Below are positions 1-8,201 of a stretch of 35,338 nt of DNA, one piece after another (the stretch's first letter is position 1; every line of letters starts with the position of its first letter). A program made the position numbers and the translations under genes. This stretch comes from an uncultured Chloroflexus sp. GTDB taxonomy: Bacteria > Chloroflexota > Chloroflexia > Chloroflexales > Chloroflexaceae. The stretch lies in assembly GCF_937951745.1 (NCBI RefSeq), contig NZ_CALFBQ010000078.1, positions 1-35,338 on the forward strand. The letters are read 5' to 3'. Below the pieces are notes generated by a model. That model saw nothing but the letters and a program-made list of their open reading frames with translations. It was not told the origin of the DNA and ran no database searches.

Positions 1-298
1 TCCAATCCTTACCGCGCGGCAATGGCGTACCCGCGCGAAAATAGTCGGCAGCGGCGAACGCCATGCCGCCGCACATGCCATAATGGGTCGGCAGGTTGGC
101 ATCGGCCCACATATCGGCCACTCGCTGCACCATCCCGCTAATATCGAACCCGCCGATTGAGGCACGCACGTCGCGTGCCGCCGTCTGCGCTGAACGGCTG
201 AGCGTCTGGCGCAATTCCGCCGTCTGTTCGAGATTGAGCGGCCATGCATTGATGAAGGCAAAGCCGTGTTCTTCCGGGCGAAAGGCTGGGTGCGGCAC
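1..298 (-). CDS. Unknown protein with CGGM motif, partial (N-terminal 99 residues)
   Basis: The minus strand stays open from a GTG at 298 to the window edge, so the C-terminal part is missing. An AAGGAGG sequence sits 5 bases before this GTG, which decides the start. The product begins MPHPAFRPEEHGFAF. Around residues 78-93 it has a cluster reading HYGMCGGMAFAAADYF, followed by a Leu-Pro pair. I remember such CGGM-xxAA-x-DYF blocks from uncharacterised bacterial proteins but cannot assign a function. There is no signal peptide or membrane segment in the visible part. The coding call is strong because of the SD and the uninterrupted frame; the function is unknown. Confidence 0.72.
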   Translation of the reverse strand, partial: MPHPAFRPEEHGFAFINAWPLNLEQTAELRQTLSRSAQTAARDVRASIGGFDISGMVQRVADMWADANLPTHYGMCGGMAFAAADYFRAGTPLPRGKDW

Positions 299-372
299 AC
301 GAACCTCCTTGAACGCGAGCGTATGCTGGCGTATGTGTATGTCACCGCATCGTTTGCGTTGGCGCGCGCTGT

Positions 373-429
373 TGTCATTGCGAGGGTATAAGGCGATGCC
401 AAGCATTGCCCCGCGCCCGAAGCAATCTC
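373..429 (+). repeat. Dispersed TGTCATTGCGAGG...GCAATCTC repeat, copy 1
   Basis: This element starts TGTCATTGCGAGG and ends GAAGCAATCTC. The same ends occur in inverted orientation at 23408-23444. A further partial copy in the opposite orientation lies at about 479-501 (GGATTGCTACGCTTC...AGCGAG). Elements with these ends are widespread intergenic repeats in several phyla. The rest of the 299-581 spacer shows no convincing gene. Confidence 0.6.
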
Positions 430-581
430 CCGCTTTAGCGCATACCATGTCTGAGCTGAAGCAACCGATACGCATAAGGGATTGCTACGCTTCTAGCGAG
501 TGCGGCCGTTGCACTGCCGCATTCCATAGGCTCGGTAAGGGCGCTATGGTCGCCACCGCGTGCCAACCAGCTTGCGCTTTC

Positions 582-2723
582 CTATCGCCACGCTACCACC
601 ACCTCGACGTTGAGCCGGTCGAGCGCAACGCCGGCATAGCGGCTTAGGCCAACCTCCTCTATCACCGGTGTGACCGGCTGGCCAGCCACCGTCATGGTCA
701 CTTCGTCACTGGCATCGGGCGGTAGCATAAAACGCACGTAGGCGGTGCGACCGCTACCGGTAAGGTACAAGCGCAAGCTTTGTGCTTCGCGTTGCCAGCG
801 ATACGCGACGTAACCATCAGAGGCAGGATAGCGGGCGACGACGTATGCCTGCATGATAGCAGGTTCAGCCGGCCAACGGGGGCTAATAATCGCATCATCG
901 TAGCGGCTTGCGGTGTCAACAATGCCGGCTAGCCCTTCAAACAATGCACCAAGCATCGCGCTCGCGCCCCAACCGTCGGTGGGGATCGTGTCGGGGCCAG
1001 AAATGCCGGGCCGGCCATCGGGGTAATACCACAGGTACGAAGCATTGGTCAAGCGCAGTAAGTTGGCGTAGCGGCGGAGCTGATCCAGCCCATACGGCTC
1101 AAAGCCGAAGGTAAATGCGCCACGAGCCAACTCGCCGCCGACTAATGGCATAATCCCGCCATTGACATACTCGCCCGGTTGCTCGCCCTTGCCGCCGGCC
1201 ATACCGAAACTGCCCGGCGGGAAGGGCGGATCGATGCTGTACCATTCGGCAAAGGAACGCGAAAAATCGCGCCGCTCATAGTAGCTGCTGATAATCGCCT
1301 GCGCCTGCGCTGCCGAGAGCACGCCACGGTTAAGCGCATACGCATTCGACAGGCTCAGTTGCTCTGTCGCATCGACTCCCGCCGGGGTAAAGGCCGGGTC
1401 TTCGGGGACGAAATGGGTGAAGAAGCGACCATTCCACGCCAGCTCGTTCAGCCGCTGCATCATTTCATCCGAGAGGCGGAAGTAGCGCTCGGCCCATGCC
1501 GGTTCGCCCACTCGCTGCTCGATGCGGGCCAGCAACATCAACGCTGCCGCTAACCCGGTATTATCGCCGTGGAAGGTCCCCCAAATCGTGTCCGGCTCGA
1601 TCCAGTGGCGTGGGGCGGGTTTGCCGTCGGGACTGATTGTAGTCGGGCCGTAGGCAAAATCCCACATGTCGATGGTGTAGGGCCGGCGCACTAGGCCTCG
1701 TTCGGCATTCCAGCGCAACGGATTGGTAGTAATGTACTCGACTGCGCGGCGCATAGCCGGCAGGTGGCTGCGCAGCCATGCATCATCGCCGGTCATCTGC
1801 CACGCTTCGTAGACCCCTTGAATGTAGAGAAACTCAAGGTCGGATTCGACCTCTTTACGGAACGCTGTAACGTACCGTTCAGGGTAGTCAATCACATCAG
1901 GCAGGCTGCCATCGGGGAATTGGGCATCGCGAAAAGCGTCGAGCAAGCTGGTAACATCGTGCTCGAAGTAGCGAAACCCGCGCCCCTGATAGACGTGATC
2001 GCGCAACCAGAGCAGCGGGTTGTCGGGTGAGCGGTAACCGCTGATGAGGCGGCCATTCAGTTCATACCTCACTCGTGCTTCAGTCATCAGCCGGCGAATG
2101 CGTGGATAGAGCAAGTCGATGTCGCTTTGCCCGCTGATCAGCGCCGTCTGGGCATCGAGGGTGACGATCTGGCTTTGCGCGCCAGCTAGCCGGCCATCGA
2201 TGAATGCCACTGCCCACTGTGGGCCAAGCGCGCCACCCGCCGGCAACGTTATTTCACCCGCGCCATCGGTGACGATTGCCGTGCCTTCGGCGCTGAGCAT
2301 CCCGGCAGCATCGTAGAGTTGCACTGTTGCTGGGCCGCTGTACGCCGGGATGCGCAGCGTGATCGTCACCGGTTGCAGCGGCTGTACCGTTAGGGTTGGG
2401 GTAGTGAGCGCTAGCGAAGCTTGCTGGGGGGCCGGTGGTGTCTCGAACACCGGTGCTGGCGTCTGCGCGCGCCAATCGGCGGGCAGCCGTTCGGCGGCAG
2501 CGCCGCCGTTTTCCAGTGCAACGATCCGTAATGTCGCGAAATACTGTACCAGTGCGCCATCTACCCAGCGCGGTTCGCTGAGTGGCGGGCCGATGCGCGC
2601 TCCGCCAGCGGCTTGCCATGCGCTGCGGAACGGTTCGCGAAGTTGATCGGTTGGGTTTGCAGGGGGCGGACTGCAACTGGCGAGCAGAGCGATCCCAAAA
2701 TAGAAGAGGATAAGCTGCTTCAT
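582..2723 (-). CDS. Lipoprotein, six-hairpin glycosidase-like
   Basis: This is a 713-residue protein. It begins MKQLILFYFGIALLASC, a lipoprotein signal with lipobox Leu-Ala-Ser-Cys and the lipidated cysteine at residue 17, so it is predicted to be anchored outside the membrane. Residues of about 100-190 look beta-rich (Ig-like). Residues of about 200-620 resemble an (alpha/alpha)6 six-hairpin glycosidase barrel, with a WLRDH motif near 238, an HGDNTGLAAAL helix start, and a GPDTIPTDGWGASAM segment near 578. A small beta domain closes the protein. These features fit amylo-alpha-1,6-glucosidase or rhamnosidase-like folds, but I cannot name the substrate. An in-frame ATG three codons upstream overlaps a TATAAT box, so I chose the inner ATG. 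It stands alone, divergent from the lipase. Confidence 0.85.
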   Translation of the reverse strand: MKQLILFYFGIALLASCSPPPANPTDQLREPFRSAWQAAGGARIGPPLSEPRWVDGALVQYFATLRIVALENGGAAAERLPADWRAQTPAPVFETPPAPQQASLALTTPTLTVQPLQPVTITLRIPAYSGPATVQLYDAAGMLSAEGTAIVTDGAGEITLPAGGALGPQWAVAFIDGRLAGAQSQIVTLDAQTALISGQSDIDLLYPRIRRLMTEARVRYELNGRLISGYRSPDNPLLWLRDHVYQGRGFRYFEHDVTSLLDAFRDAQFPDGSLPDVIDYPERYVTAFRKEVESDLEFLYIQGVYEAWQMTGDDAWLRSHLPAMRRAVEYITTNPLRWNAERGLVRRPYTIDMWDFAYGPTTISPDGKPAPRHWIEPDTIWGTFHGDNTGLAAALMLLARIEQRVGEPAWAERYFRLSDEMMQRLNELAWNGRFFTHFVPEDPAFTPAGVDATEQLSLSNAYALNRGVLSAAQAQAIISSYYERRDFSRSFAEWYSIDPPFPPGSFGMAGGKGEQPGEYVNGGIMPLVGGELARGAFTFGFEPYGLDQLRRYANLLRLTNASYLWYYPDGRPGISGPDTIPTDGWGASAMLGALFEGLAGIVDTASRYDDAIISPRWPAEPAIMQAYVVARYPASDGYVAYRWQREAQSLRLYLTGSGRTAYVRFMLPPDASDEVTMTVAGQPVTPVIEEVGLSRYAGVALDRLNVEVVVAWR

Positions 2724-2730
2724 ATCCCGC

Positions 2731-2736
2731 ATTATA
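2731..2736 (-). promoter_or_regulatory. Candidate -10 box (TATAAT) of the lipoprotein gene
   Basis: A perfect TATAAT lies on the minus strand 7 bases before the chosen ATG. If it is used, transcription would begin almost at the start codon, giving a leaderless mRNA, and no SD is present. No good -35 lies 16-18 bases upstream (TTGCCT is 20 away). Confidence 0.35.
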
Positions 2737-2894
2737 GCGGAAGATTACGCTGGCTTAGGCAAGCATTGGTTGCGTCCTAGGGAGCGCATGCGGCAGTACC
2801 ACCGCCGCACTCTACGATATACAGGGGCCAGCAGCGTGCGCCCCGGTGCAGAGGGCAGGAGGCTTGCCCGCCAAGAGGGAAACCTAGCATCATC

Positions 2895-2923
2895 TTGCAT
2901 TTGCCGGATTGCCCGCGTATACT
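2895..2923 (+). promoter_or_regulatory. Sigma-70-type promoter of the lipase gene
   Basis: TTGCAT at 2895-2900 and TATACT at 2918-2923 are separated by exactly 17 bases. Transcription would start near 2930, leaving a leader of about 80 bases before the SD. It is the best-formed two-box promoter in the left half of the window. Confidence 0.6.
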
Positions 2924-3010
2924 GGCTGTAATACCTCAAAACGCTCGGTCGAGCCGTTCAATTCGGTGTGCAGTGCGCCGCTGGGTCAATTCCACATGGA
3001 AGGAACTATT

Positions 3011-4714
3011 ATGTCACGCCTGCCCGTGATCTTCATCCCCGGCTTTACCGGTTCGTTCAACCTGCCGGTGCTACTTGACTGGCGTGGCCCCACCTTGAAC
3101 GGCTGGAATTTTCCGCCGTTCGTTGATTATGGCAAAACACTGCTGCAAACCTTCATGCAGGCCGGCTATCGCCGTAACCGTGATCTCTTTGTCGCCTTCT
3201 ACGACTGGCGCAAGCCGGTGGACGAGAGCGCGCGGCGTTATCTGACCGGCTGGATCGATCGGGCCAAAAAGGCGGCCAATGCCAACAAAGTTGTCTTGGT
3301 CGGCCACAGTATGGGTGGCTTGGTGGCGCGCAGTTATATCCAATCGCCTGAATACCTAAACCGTAACGATGTGGCGCATCTGATCACACTCGGCACGCCA
3401 CACCGCGGCTCGGCGGAAGCTTACACCGCATGGGCCGGCGCCGAACCGCACGCCGACGAGATGCTTCGCACCGTGTTTGCGGTCTATCTGTGGTACTTGC
3501 GCCACATTCACCCGATCCAGACCGAACTCGACAAGGTGAAGACCATCCAGACCCAAGTGCCCGGTGTGCGTGATCTGCTGCCCATCGACGACTACCTGCT
3601 CAGCGGCAATCCGCCGCAACTTAAACCGATTACCGGGATGACGAGTCGCAATCTGTGGGGTGAAATGGCCAATCAAGCCCAAGCGGTGGCGGCGCTGACA
3701 CAGCGGGTTGCGGTGACGACGATCACCGGCGTCGGCTTTAACACCCTTAGTACTATCCTTGTTGGCCCGCCGCCAACCGATCATTCCCTGCGCTACGCCG
3801 ATGGCGTGCCGCTCAGCCGCCATTACGATGCGCAAGGCGATGGCACGGTGTTGCAGCGGATGGCGACAGTGCCGCAGGCCAACAATCTGCCGCCGCTTGC
3901 GGTGAGCCACGGCGCATTGCCCGATAGCCCGCAGGCGCTGGCGCTCGTATTTGATGAGTTGGGGATTAGCCCCGGTGTGTTGGGCGCAGCGCCGGCAGCT
4001 TTGCCAGCGTCGCCAACCCCGCGGCTGGTTGTAATGACCGCATCGCCAATTACAGTCGAGGTCGCAGTGCCAGCCGGGCCGCCGTTGGCGCCGGCTGGCG
4101 TGTTGGGCGCAGCGCCAAGTCGTGCTCTACGCCGGCAGCGGCGGGTGCGCGGGCGCAATTATGGTCATGCGGGCAAGGCGCTCAATCTGGTGGTGATTGA
4201 TAATCCGGCGGCTGGTGACTACCAAATTGCGTTGCATGGCACTGATTACGGTCACTTTGCGGTGGGTGCGATGCTGGTTGGCATGGGTGAACCGCCGGTA
4301 TTGGGTGGCGCTGGCGCCACAGCCGCAGCGGAGCCGGTGATTACCACCGTTGAGGGAGAGATTGCCCGCGAAAGTGATCTCTTTTACACGGTGAGTCTGC
4401 GTAGCGCCGATGAACCGCCGCAGGTGCATTTCGACGCGCGCAGCACAATGGTTGCCGCTGTCGAACGGCTGGGTGCGGCGATGAGCGAGCGCGGCGGGGT
4501 GCTCGGCGCAGCGCCGGCAGCAGACGATCGGCTACAGGACGCGCTCAAGGGTGATGCCACCGCCATCGATGTGATGATGGCGGCGCCGCCAGACCAGCGT
4601 CGCCAGATGATTGGCAATCTCATCGAATTGTGCAAAACGATGGTGGGTGACGAGCGTGAGTGGGCATTGGCGATCATCACCGCGCTCGAGCAGGTGCGGG
4701 AAGCGGTGGGGTAA
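3011..4714 (+). CDS. LCAT/PGAP1-like alpha/beta-hydrolase (lipase/esterase)
   Basis: The 567-residue product starts MSRLPVIFIPGFTGS, with GGAAGGA 6 bases before the ATG. A longer ORF upstream has no SD. Residues 1-310 form an alpha/beta-hydrolase: the PVIFIPG oxyanion strand, the nucleophile elbow GHSMGG with Ser100, GDGTV with Asp277 and SHGAL with His300. Together these give an LCAT-like triad, so an ester or lipid hydrolase is likely. No signal peptide is visible. The C-terminal half is low-complexity and Ala/Pro-rich, with a beta-rich segment (residues of about 380-480) that may bind ligand. The motif GVLGAAP occurs three times in frame, at 322-328, 363-369 and 496-502, probably as linker marks between subdomains. 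The substrate cannot be told. Confidence 0.88.
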   Translation: MSRLPVIFIPGFTGSFNLPVLLDWRGPTLNGWNFPPFVDYGKTLLQTFMQAGYRRNRDLFVAFYDWRKPVDESARRYLTGWIDRAKKAANANKVVLVGHSMGGLVARSYIQSPEYLNRNDVAHLITLGTPHRGSAEAYTAWAGAEPHADEMLRTVFAVYLWYLRHIHPIQTELDKVKTIQTQVPGVRDLLPIDDYLLSGNPPQLKPITGMTSRNLWGEMANQAQAVAALTQRVAVTTITGVGFNTLSTILVGPPPTDHSLRYADGVPLSRHYDAQGDGTVLQRMATVPQANNLPPLAVSHGALPDSPQALALVFDELGISPGVLGAAPAALPASPTPRLVVMTASPITVEVAVPAGPPLAPAGVLGAAPSRALRRQRRVRGRNYGHAGKALNLVVIDNPAAGDYQIALHGTDYGHFAVGAMLVGMGEPPVLGGAGATAAAEPVITTVEGEIARESDLFYTVSLRSADEPPQVHFDARSTMVAAVERLGAAMSERGGVLGAAPAADDRLQDALKGDATAIDVMMAAPPDQRRQMIGNLIELCKTMVGDEREWALAIITALEQVREAVG

Positions 4715-4722
4715 TCAGGGAG

Positions 4723-4751
4723 GGCGCGGCGGTAGCTGTCACCGCCGCGCC
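4723..4751. terminator. Bidirectional terminator-like hairpin between convergent genes
   Basis: An 11-bp perfect stem (GGCGCGGCGGT with ACCGCCGCGCC) with a 7-base loop fills the 38-base gap between the lipase stop and the stop of the convergent gene. No T-tract follows on either strand, so its terminator role rests on position. Confidence 0.6.
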
Positions 4752-4752
4752 G

Positions 4753-5205
4753 TTACTGGGCCGGTTCGGCTGTCACTTCGACCGTGATGACGCCTACATC
4801 CACTGATCCTTGATTAGGTACCTCGACCGGCACCTCCCAAGCCATCCCCGCTAGAGCGACGTATAGCATCTGGCGACCCGCCGGCACATTGGGCACGGTG
4901 AAACTGCCATCGGCAGCAACCGGGATTTCGGTCGGGTTCGGCAGCACAAAGACGACGGCGCCGCCGGTTGGCGCGGCAACACGCCCCATAATATCGCCAC
5001 GCCCGCCGGGTAGCGCGATCAAATTACTGCGCCAGAGCGTGACTGCTCCCATGAACACAAGCGCAACGGCGAGCACGGCAATCGCGATGCGTACCACACG
5101 CCGCCCTTGGCCGGGTGGAATGAGCGGCGGTTTCCATTGAACGTAATAATCGGGATTGACGGAGCCGCCCGATGGTGGTTGCGATGAATTCTGCGGTTCA
5201 GACAT
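4753..5205 (-). CDS. Membrane protein with carboxypeptidase-regulatory-like domain
   Basis: This 150-residue protein starts MSEPQNSSQPPSGG. AAGGAGG lies 6 bases before the ATG, which rules out the longer frame starting at 5244. It has a Pro/Gly-rich cytoplasmic tail (1-50), one hydrophobic segment (about 54-74, VRIAIAVLAVALVFMGAVTL), then a beta-rich domain. That domain has the pattern G-R-V-A-A-P-TGGAVVFV...ADGSFTVPNVPAG, typical of carboxypeptidase regulatory or Cna-B-like folds that bind sugar or protein at the surface. No enzyme motif is present. It follows the prepilin-like gene after 63 bases and is probably co-transcribed. The precise function is unknown. Confidence 0.8.
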   Translation of the reverse strand: MSEPQNSSQPPSGGSVNPDYYVQWKPPLIPPGQGRRVVRIAIAVLAVALVFMGAVTLWRSNLIALPGGRGDIMGRVAAPTGGAVVFVLPNPTEIPVAADGSFTVPNVPAGRQMLYVALAGMAWEVPVEVPNQGSVDVGVITVEVTAEPAQ

Positions 5206-5268
5206 CGCTCGCCTCCTTACATATTCATAACGCAGAGCATACAAACCTCTGTCGCGTATGCGCGTCGC

Positions 5269-5946
5269 TCATGGCCTGCGCACACTGAGATTATCAAAAC
5301 AGGCGCTCGTACTATCCCAACTGCGAAAGCCAATACCACCGCTGGTAAAACTGCTGTCGCGCGCTTGCACGACCGGTTGGCCGTCAATAGAGGCGGTAAA
5401 GGTGTCACCGCGCACTTCAACCTGCACTTTCCGATCAGCGCCATACCAATCGTAGCCACGGGGCGCATCGACACGGGCAATCGGCATCGACAGCTCGTGG
5501 CCGTTGATCCACTTGCGAATGATGAACGCGCCGCGCCCATAACCCGGATCGTATTGGAAGGAATAACCGTTGAATTTGGCCCCACCTGAATCACGGAAGA
5601 AAATGCCGTAACCGTTGCCTTTAGTGATGCGGGCTAGATCAATGTTGATCACATAGTCATTCCGGTCCAGCGGGTGATAGATCCGTCCGGGGCCATCAAT
5701 GCAGAGGCGACCATCGCGGATCTGCCAGCGTCCATTTTGAATTGACCAGTTGTCAAGGCTAGAAAAATCATCTCGTAGCAGATCGTCGCATTCCACGCCA
5801 AACGCGCTGGACGCGCGGCAGAGCGTGTCGCGCGTCCCCTCTCCTGTGAGCGTTAACCCAACCACTACAACGGCTGCCACCAATCCGAGCAGAATTGCCA
5901 ACTCAGTGAACGATTGGCCGGCGTCTCTCCTGCTTGGGGGGGTCAT
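5269..5946 (-). CDS. Prepilin-like membrane protein with LamG/DUF1080-like domain
   Basis: The 225-residue product starts MTPPSRRDAGQSFTELAILLG. AGGAGG lies 7 bases before this ATG; the 32 extra codons upstream lack an SD. The GQSFTELA stretch followed by a hydrophobic helix (residues of about 15-35) resembles a Flp/class III prepilin N-terminus, including a Glu at the fifth position of the helix. The rest (60-225) is a beta-sandwich: DDFSSLDNWSIQNGRWQIRDG, GYGIFFRDSGG, then a final SACFDNLSV strand. These are marks of DUF1080/LamG-like carbohydrate-binding folds. Four cysteines could form disulphides. A membrane-anchored glycan-binding role is an inference. Its neighbours are the molybdopterin enzyme upstream and another envelope protein downstream. 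Confidence 0.82.
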   Translation of the reverse strand: MTPPSRRDAGQSFTELAILLGLVAAVVVVGLTLTGEGTRDTLCRASSAFGVECDDLLRDDFSSLDNWSIQNGRWQIRDGRLCIDGPGRIYHPLDRNDYVINIDLARITKGNGYGIFFRDSGGAKFNGYSFQYDPGYGRGAFIIRKWINGHELSMPIARVDAPRGYDWYGADRKVQVEVRGDTFTASIDGQPVVQARDSSFTSGGIGFRSWDSTSACFDNLSVRRP

Positions 5947-6038
5947 CGTGACGCCTCCTGTGATGACAAAAGCGCAACAGCGCACAGCAATCGGCGGGGG
6001 TGGATCAACGACTACTTCTCGCCTGTTACACTGTTGGA

Positions 6039-8108
6039 TCACTTACTGGCACGCCAAATCCTCACCCGGTTGCTGTGAAAGGTGCTCTGCCCGCCGAGAT
6101 CGGCCAAGGCGTCGGGTGTGGTCCAATTGACGTTGCGGCCATCGGGCGAGAGCGAAGCCCAATGACCCTTGGCAGCAAAAACCACTCCCGGCGGAACGTT
6201 ATCGCTGACCACGGCGCGCAATCGGCATTCGCCGCGTTGGTTACCAACAACCACCTCATCACCGTTACGAATCCCGTGCGCCGCAGCGTCAACTGGATTG
6301 ATTTCGAGGCTCGGTGGCCCTTCTTTGGCGCGCAAACTCGGCTGGTTGGCCATGCTCGACGAGACGAAGTGATGCGGCGCGGCTGAGATCAAGGTCAGCC
6401 AGCCATCTTCCAACGGATGAGCGATATACTCAGCGGGCGGTTCGTAGTGGGGCAGTGGGTCAAGTCCCTGTGCTGCCATGGTCGCGCTCCACAGCTCGAC
6501 TTTACCCGACGGCGTCGGGAAGCGGCCATCGGCGAACGGAACTTCGGTTTCCGGTGTGAACGCTAATCGTACTGTACCCTCGCGGTGCAATCGCTCGTAG
6601 GTAATTCCGGCCAGAAACGGATTACGCGCGCGCGAAGCGTCAAGCACGCCGCGGATCGCTTCCTCGGCGCTCTCGTGCAGCCATGGTTCGGTATAGCCCA
6701 TCGCCGTCGCCAGCAAGCGGGTCACGTCCCAATTGCTCTTCGCTTCCCCCAACGGCGCAATCACCGGTTGGTTAAGCGTAAGGTAGCGGTGGCCGTAGGC
6801 GCGGTGCAGATCAAGATGTTCAAGCTGGCTAGTTGCCGGCAGCACAATATCGGCATAGCGTGCGGTATCGGTCAGAAAGAGGTCATGCACGACGGTGAAG
6901 AGATCGTCGCGCCGCAATCCCTGCTCGATCAAGCTAGCGTTGGGCGACGAAGCCAGCGGGTTAGCGCAATAGACAAAGAGCGACATAATCGGCGGATGGG
7001 TCACTTCGCCGGTCAGCGCTGCCCCCAGCCGGTTCATATTGATCATCCGCGGTGTGGGCGGGCATTCAGCGCTATGCCCAACTGCGGCGCCATCCCACGT
7101 GGCGTAGCCGCCGGTGGAATACGCAAACCCGCCGCCACGCACGCCATACTGCCCCACCACTGCCGGCAGACAGAGCAGCGCGCGGAAGGTTTGGCCACCG
7201 TTCTGGTGGCGCTGAATACCGTCGGCAGTTTTGATAATCGCCGGTTTGGTGGTGGCATAGCGGCGGGCCAAATCGATAATCGTTGCCGCCGGTAAGCCGG
7301 TGATCGCCGCCACCCGCTCAGGGTCGTACTCGGCGGCGCGGGCGCGCAGTTCGCGCCACCCGCTCGTATGCTGTTCCAGCCACGCCTCGTCGTGTAAATT
7401 CTCGGCGAAGATCACATGCATCATGCCGAGTGCCAGCGCGCCGTCGGTAGCCGGATTGATCGGCACATGCAGGTCAGCCGATCGAGCCGTCGCGGTACGG
7501 CGCGGGTCAATCGCCACCACATACGCACCGGCCCGTTGCGCTTGCCGAATGAACGGCATCGCGTGGGGGCCGGCGCTGGCTGGGTTGTGCCCCCAGAGCA
7601 TGATCAGGCGGCTGTGCAACAGATCGTTGTAATCGGGGCTGTGCCGCGCGCCGAGGGTGGCGTAGACGGCGGCGTGGGCAGCGGCGCAGCAGATCGTCCG
7701 ATCAAGACCACTCGCCCCCATCCGGTTCCACAGCCGGGCATCAACGATCGCGGTTTGTAACAGCCCTAGCGTGCCGCTGTACGAATAGGGCAAAATCGCC
7801 GCCGCGCCGTACTCGGCAATGATCGCCTGCCAGCGAGCCGCAATTGTGGCAATCGCCTCCTCCCAACTGATCCGCTCCCACTGCCCGCCTCCCTTCGGCC
7901 CCACCCGGCGCAGCGGGTAGAGCAACCGATCCGGACTGTAGACCCGTTCGAGGTAGGGGCGCACTTTAGCGCAGAGCCAACCTTGCGTGATTGGGTGATC
8001 GGGATCGGCGTAAAACGCCACCGCGCGGCCATCGCGCACTTCGGTGATAGTGCCGCAGGTGTCGGGGCAGTCGTGCGGGCAGCAGCCGCGAATCAGAGTG
8101 GTGGTCAT
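6039..8108 (-). CDS. Molybdopterin-dependent oxidoreductase (DMSO reductase family)
   Basis: This is a 689-residue protein. GGAG lies 7 bases before the chosen ATG; the ATG 11 codons upstream lacks an SD. An N-terminal [4Fe-4S] site is formed by Cys10, Cys14, Cys18 and Cys46 (CCPHDCPDTC and WLCAK). The molybdopterin domains follow, with MLWGHNPASAGPHAMPF, AYVVAIDPRRTATA, and a C-terminal MopB-type domain (LTLISAAPHHFVSSSMAN, GDEVVVGNQRGE). No twin-arginine signal is visible, so it should act in the cytoplasm. The substrate is unknown; formate, thiosulfate/polysulfide and other oxo-transfer roles are all possible. The TICCAAAH segment (near 140) could supply a Mo-ligand cysteine, but this is uncertain. 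The mocA-like gene lies 3 kb away, divergent. Confidence 0.9.
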   Translation of the reverse strand: MTTTLIRGCCPHDCPDTCGTITEVRDGRAVAFYADPDHPITQGWLCAKVRPYLERVYSPDRLLYPLRRVGPKGGGQWERISWEEAIATIAARWQAIIAEYGAAAILPYSYSGTLGLLQTAIVDARLWNRMGASGLDRTICCAAAHAAVYATLGARHSPDYNDLLHSRLIMLWGHNPASAGPHAMPFIRQAQRAGAYVVAIDPRRTATARSADLHVPINPATDGALALGMMHVIFAENLHDEAWLEQHTSGWRELRARAAEYDPERVAAITGLPAATIIDLARRYATTKPAIIKTADGIQRHQNGGQTFRALLCLPAVVGQYGVRGGGFAYSTGGYATWDGAAVGHSAECPPTPRMINMNRLGAALTGEVTHPPIMSLFVYCANPLASSPNASLIEQGLRRDDLFTVVHDLFLTDTARYADIVLPATSQLEHLDLHRAYGHRYLTLNQPVIAPLGEAKSNWDVTRLLATAMGYTEPWLHESAEEAIRGVLDASRARNPFLAGITYERLHREGTVRLAFTPETEVPFADGRFPTPSGKVELWSATMAAQGLDPLPHYEPPAEYIAHPLEDGWLTLISAAPHHFVSSSMANQPSLRAKEGPPSLEINPVDAAAHGIRNGDEVVVGNQRGECRLRAVVSDNVPPGVVFAAKGHWASLSPDGRNVNWTTPDALADLGGQSTFHSNRVRIWRASK

Positions 8109-8141
8109 AGCGCGCTCCAGTAGTTCACTTTTGCTAGGCAT

Positions 8142-8168
8142 ATTGTAGCACCGTAGGCGAACGGTGCT
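8142..8168 (-). promoter_or_regulatory. Extended -10 promoter with abutting operator-like dyad
   Basis: On the minus strand, TGCTACAAT gives an extended -10 (TACAAT at 8147-8142), 33 bases before the start of the molybdopterin enzyme. Directly upstream and sharing one base is a perfect dyad, AGCACCGT-6 bases-ACGGTGCT (8147-8168). It covers the spacer up to about the -35 position, where a repressor or activator would bind. No recognisable -35 is present. Confidence 0.55.
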
Positions 8169-8201
8169 GTTGCAACCCGCCGGATTGACCTTCTATCTTC
8201 G

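Noticed and set aside
96-647. Plus-strand frame of 183 codons at the left edge
   Set aside because: It crosses the minus-strand unknown gene, the dispersed repeat and the end of the lipoprotein gene, and has no SD.
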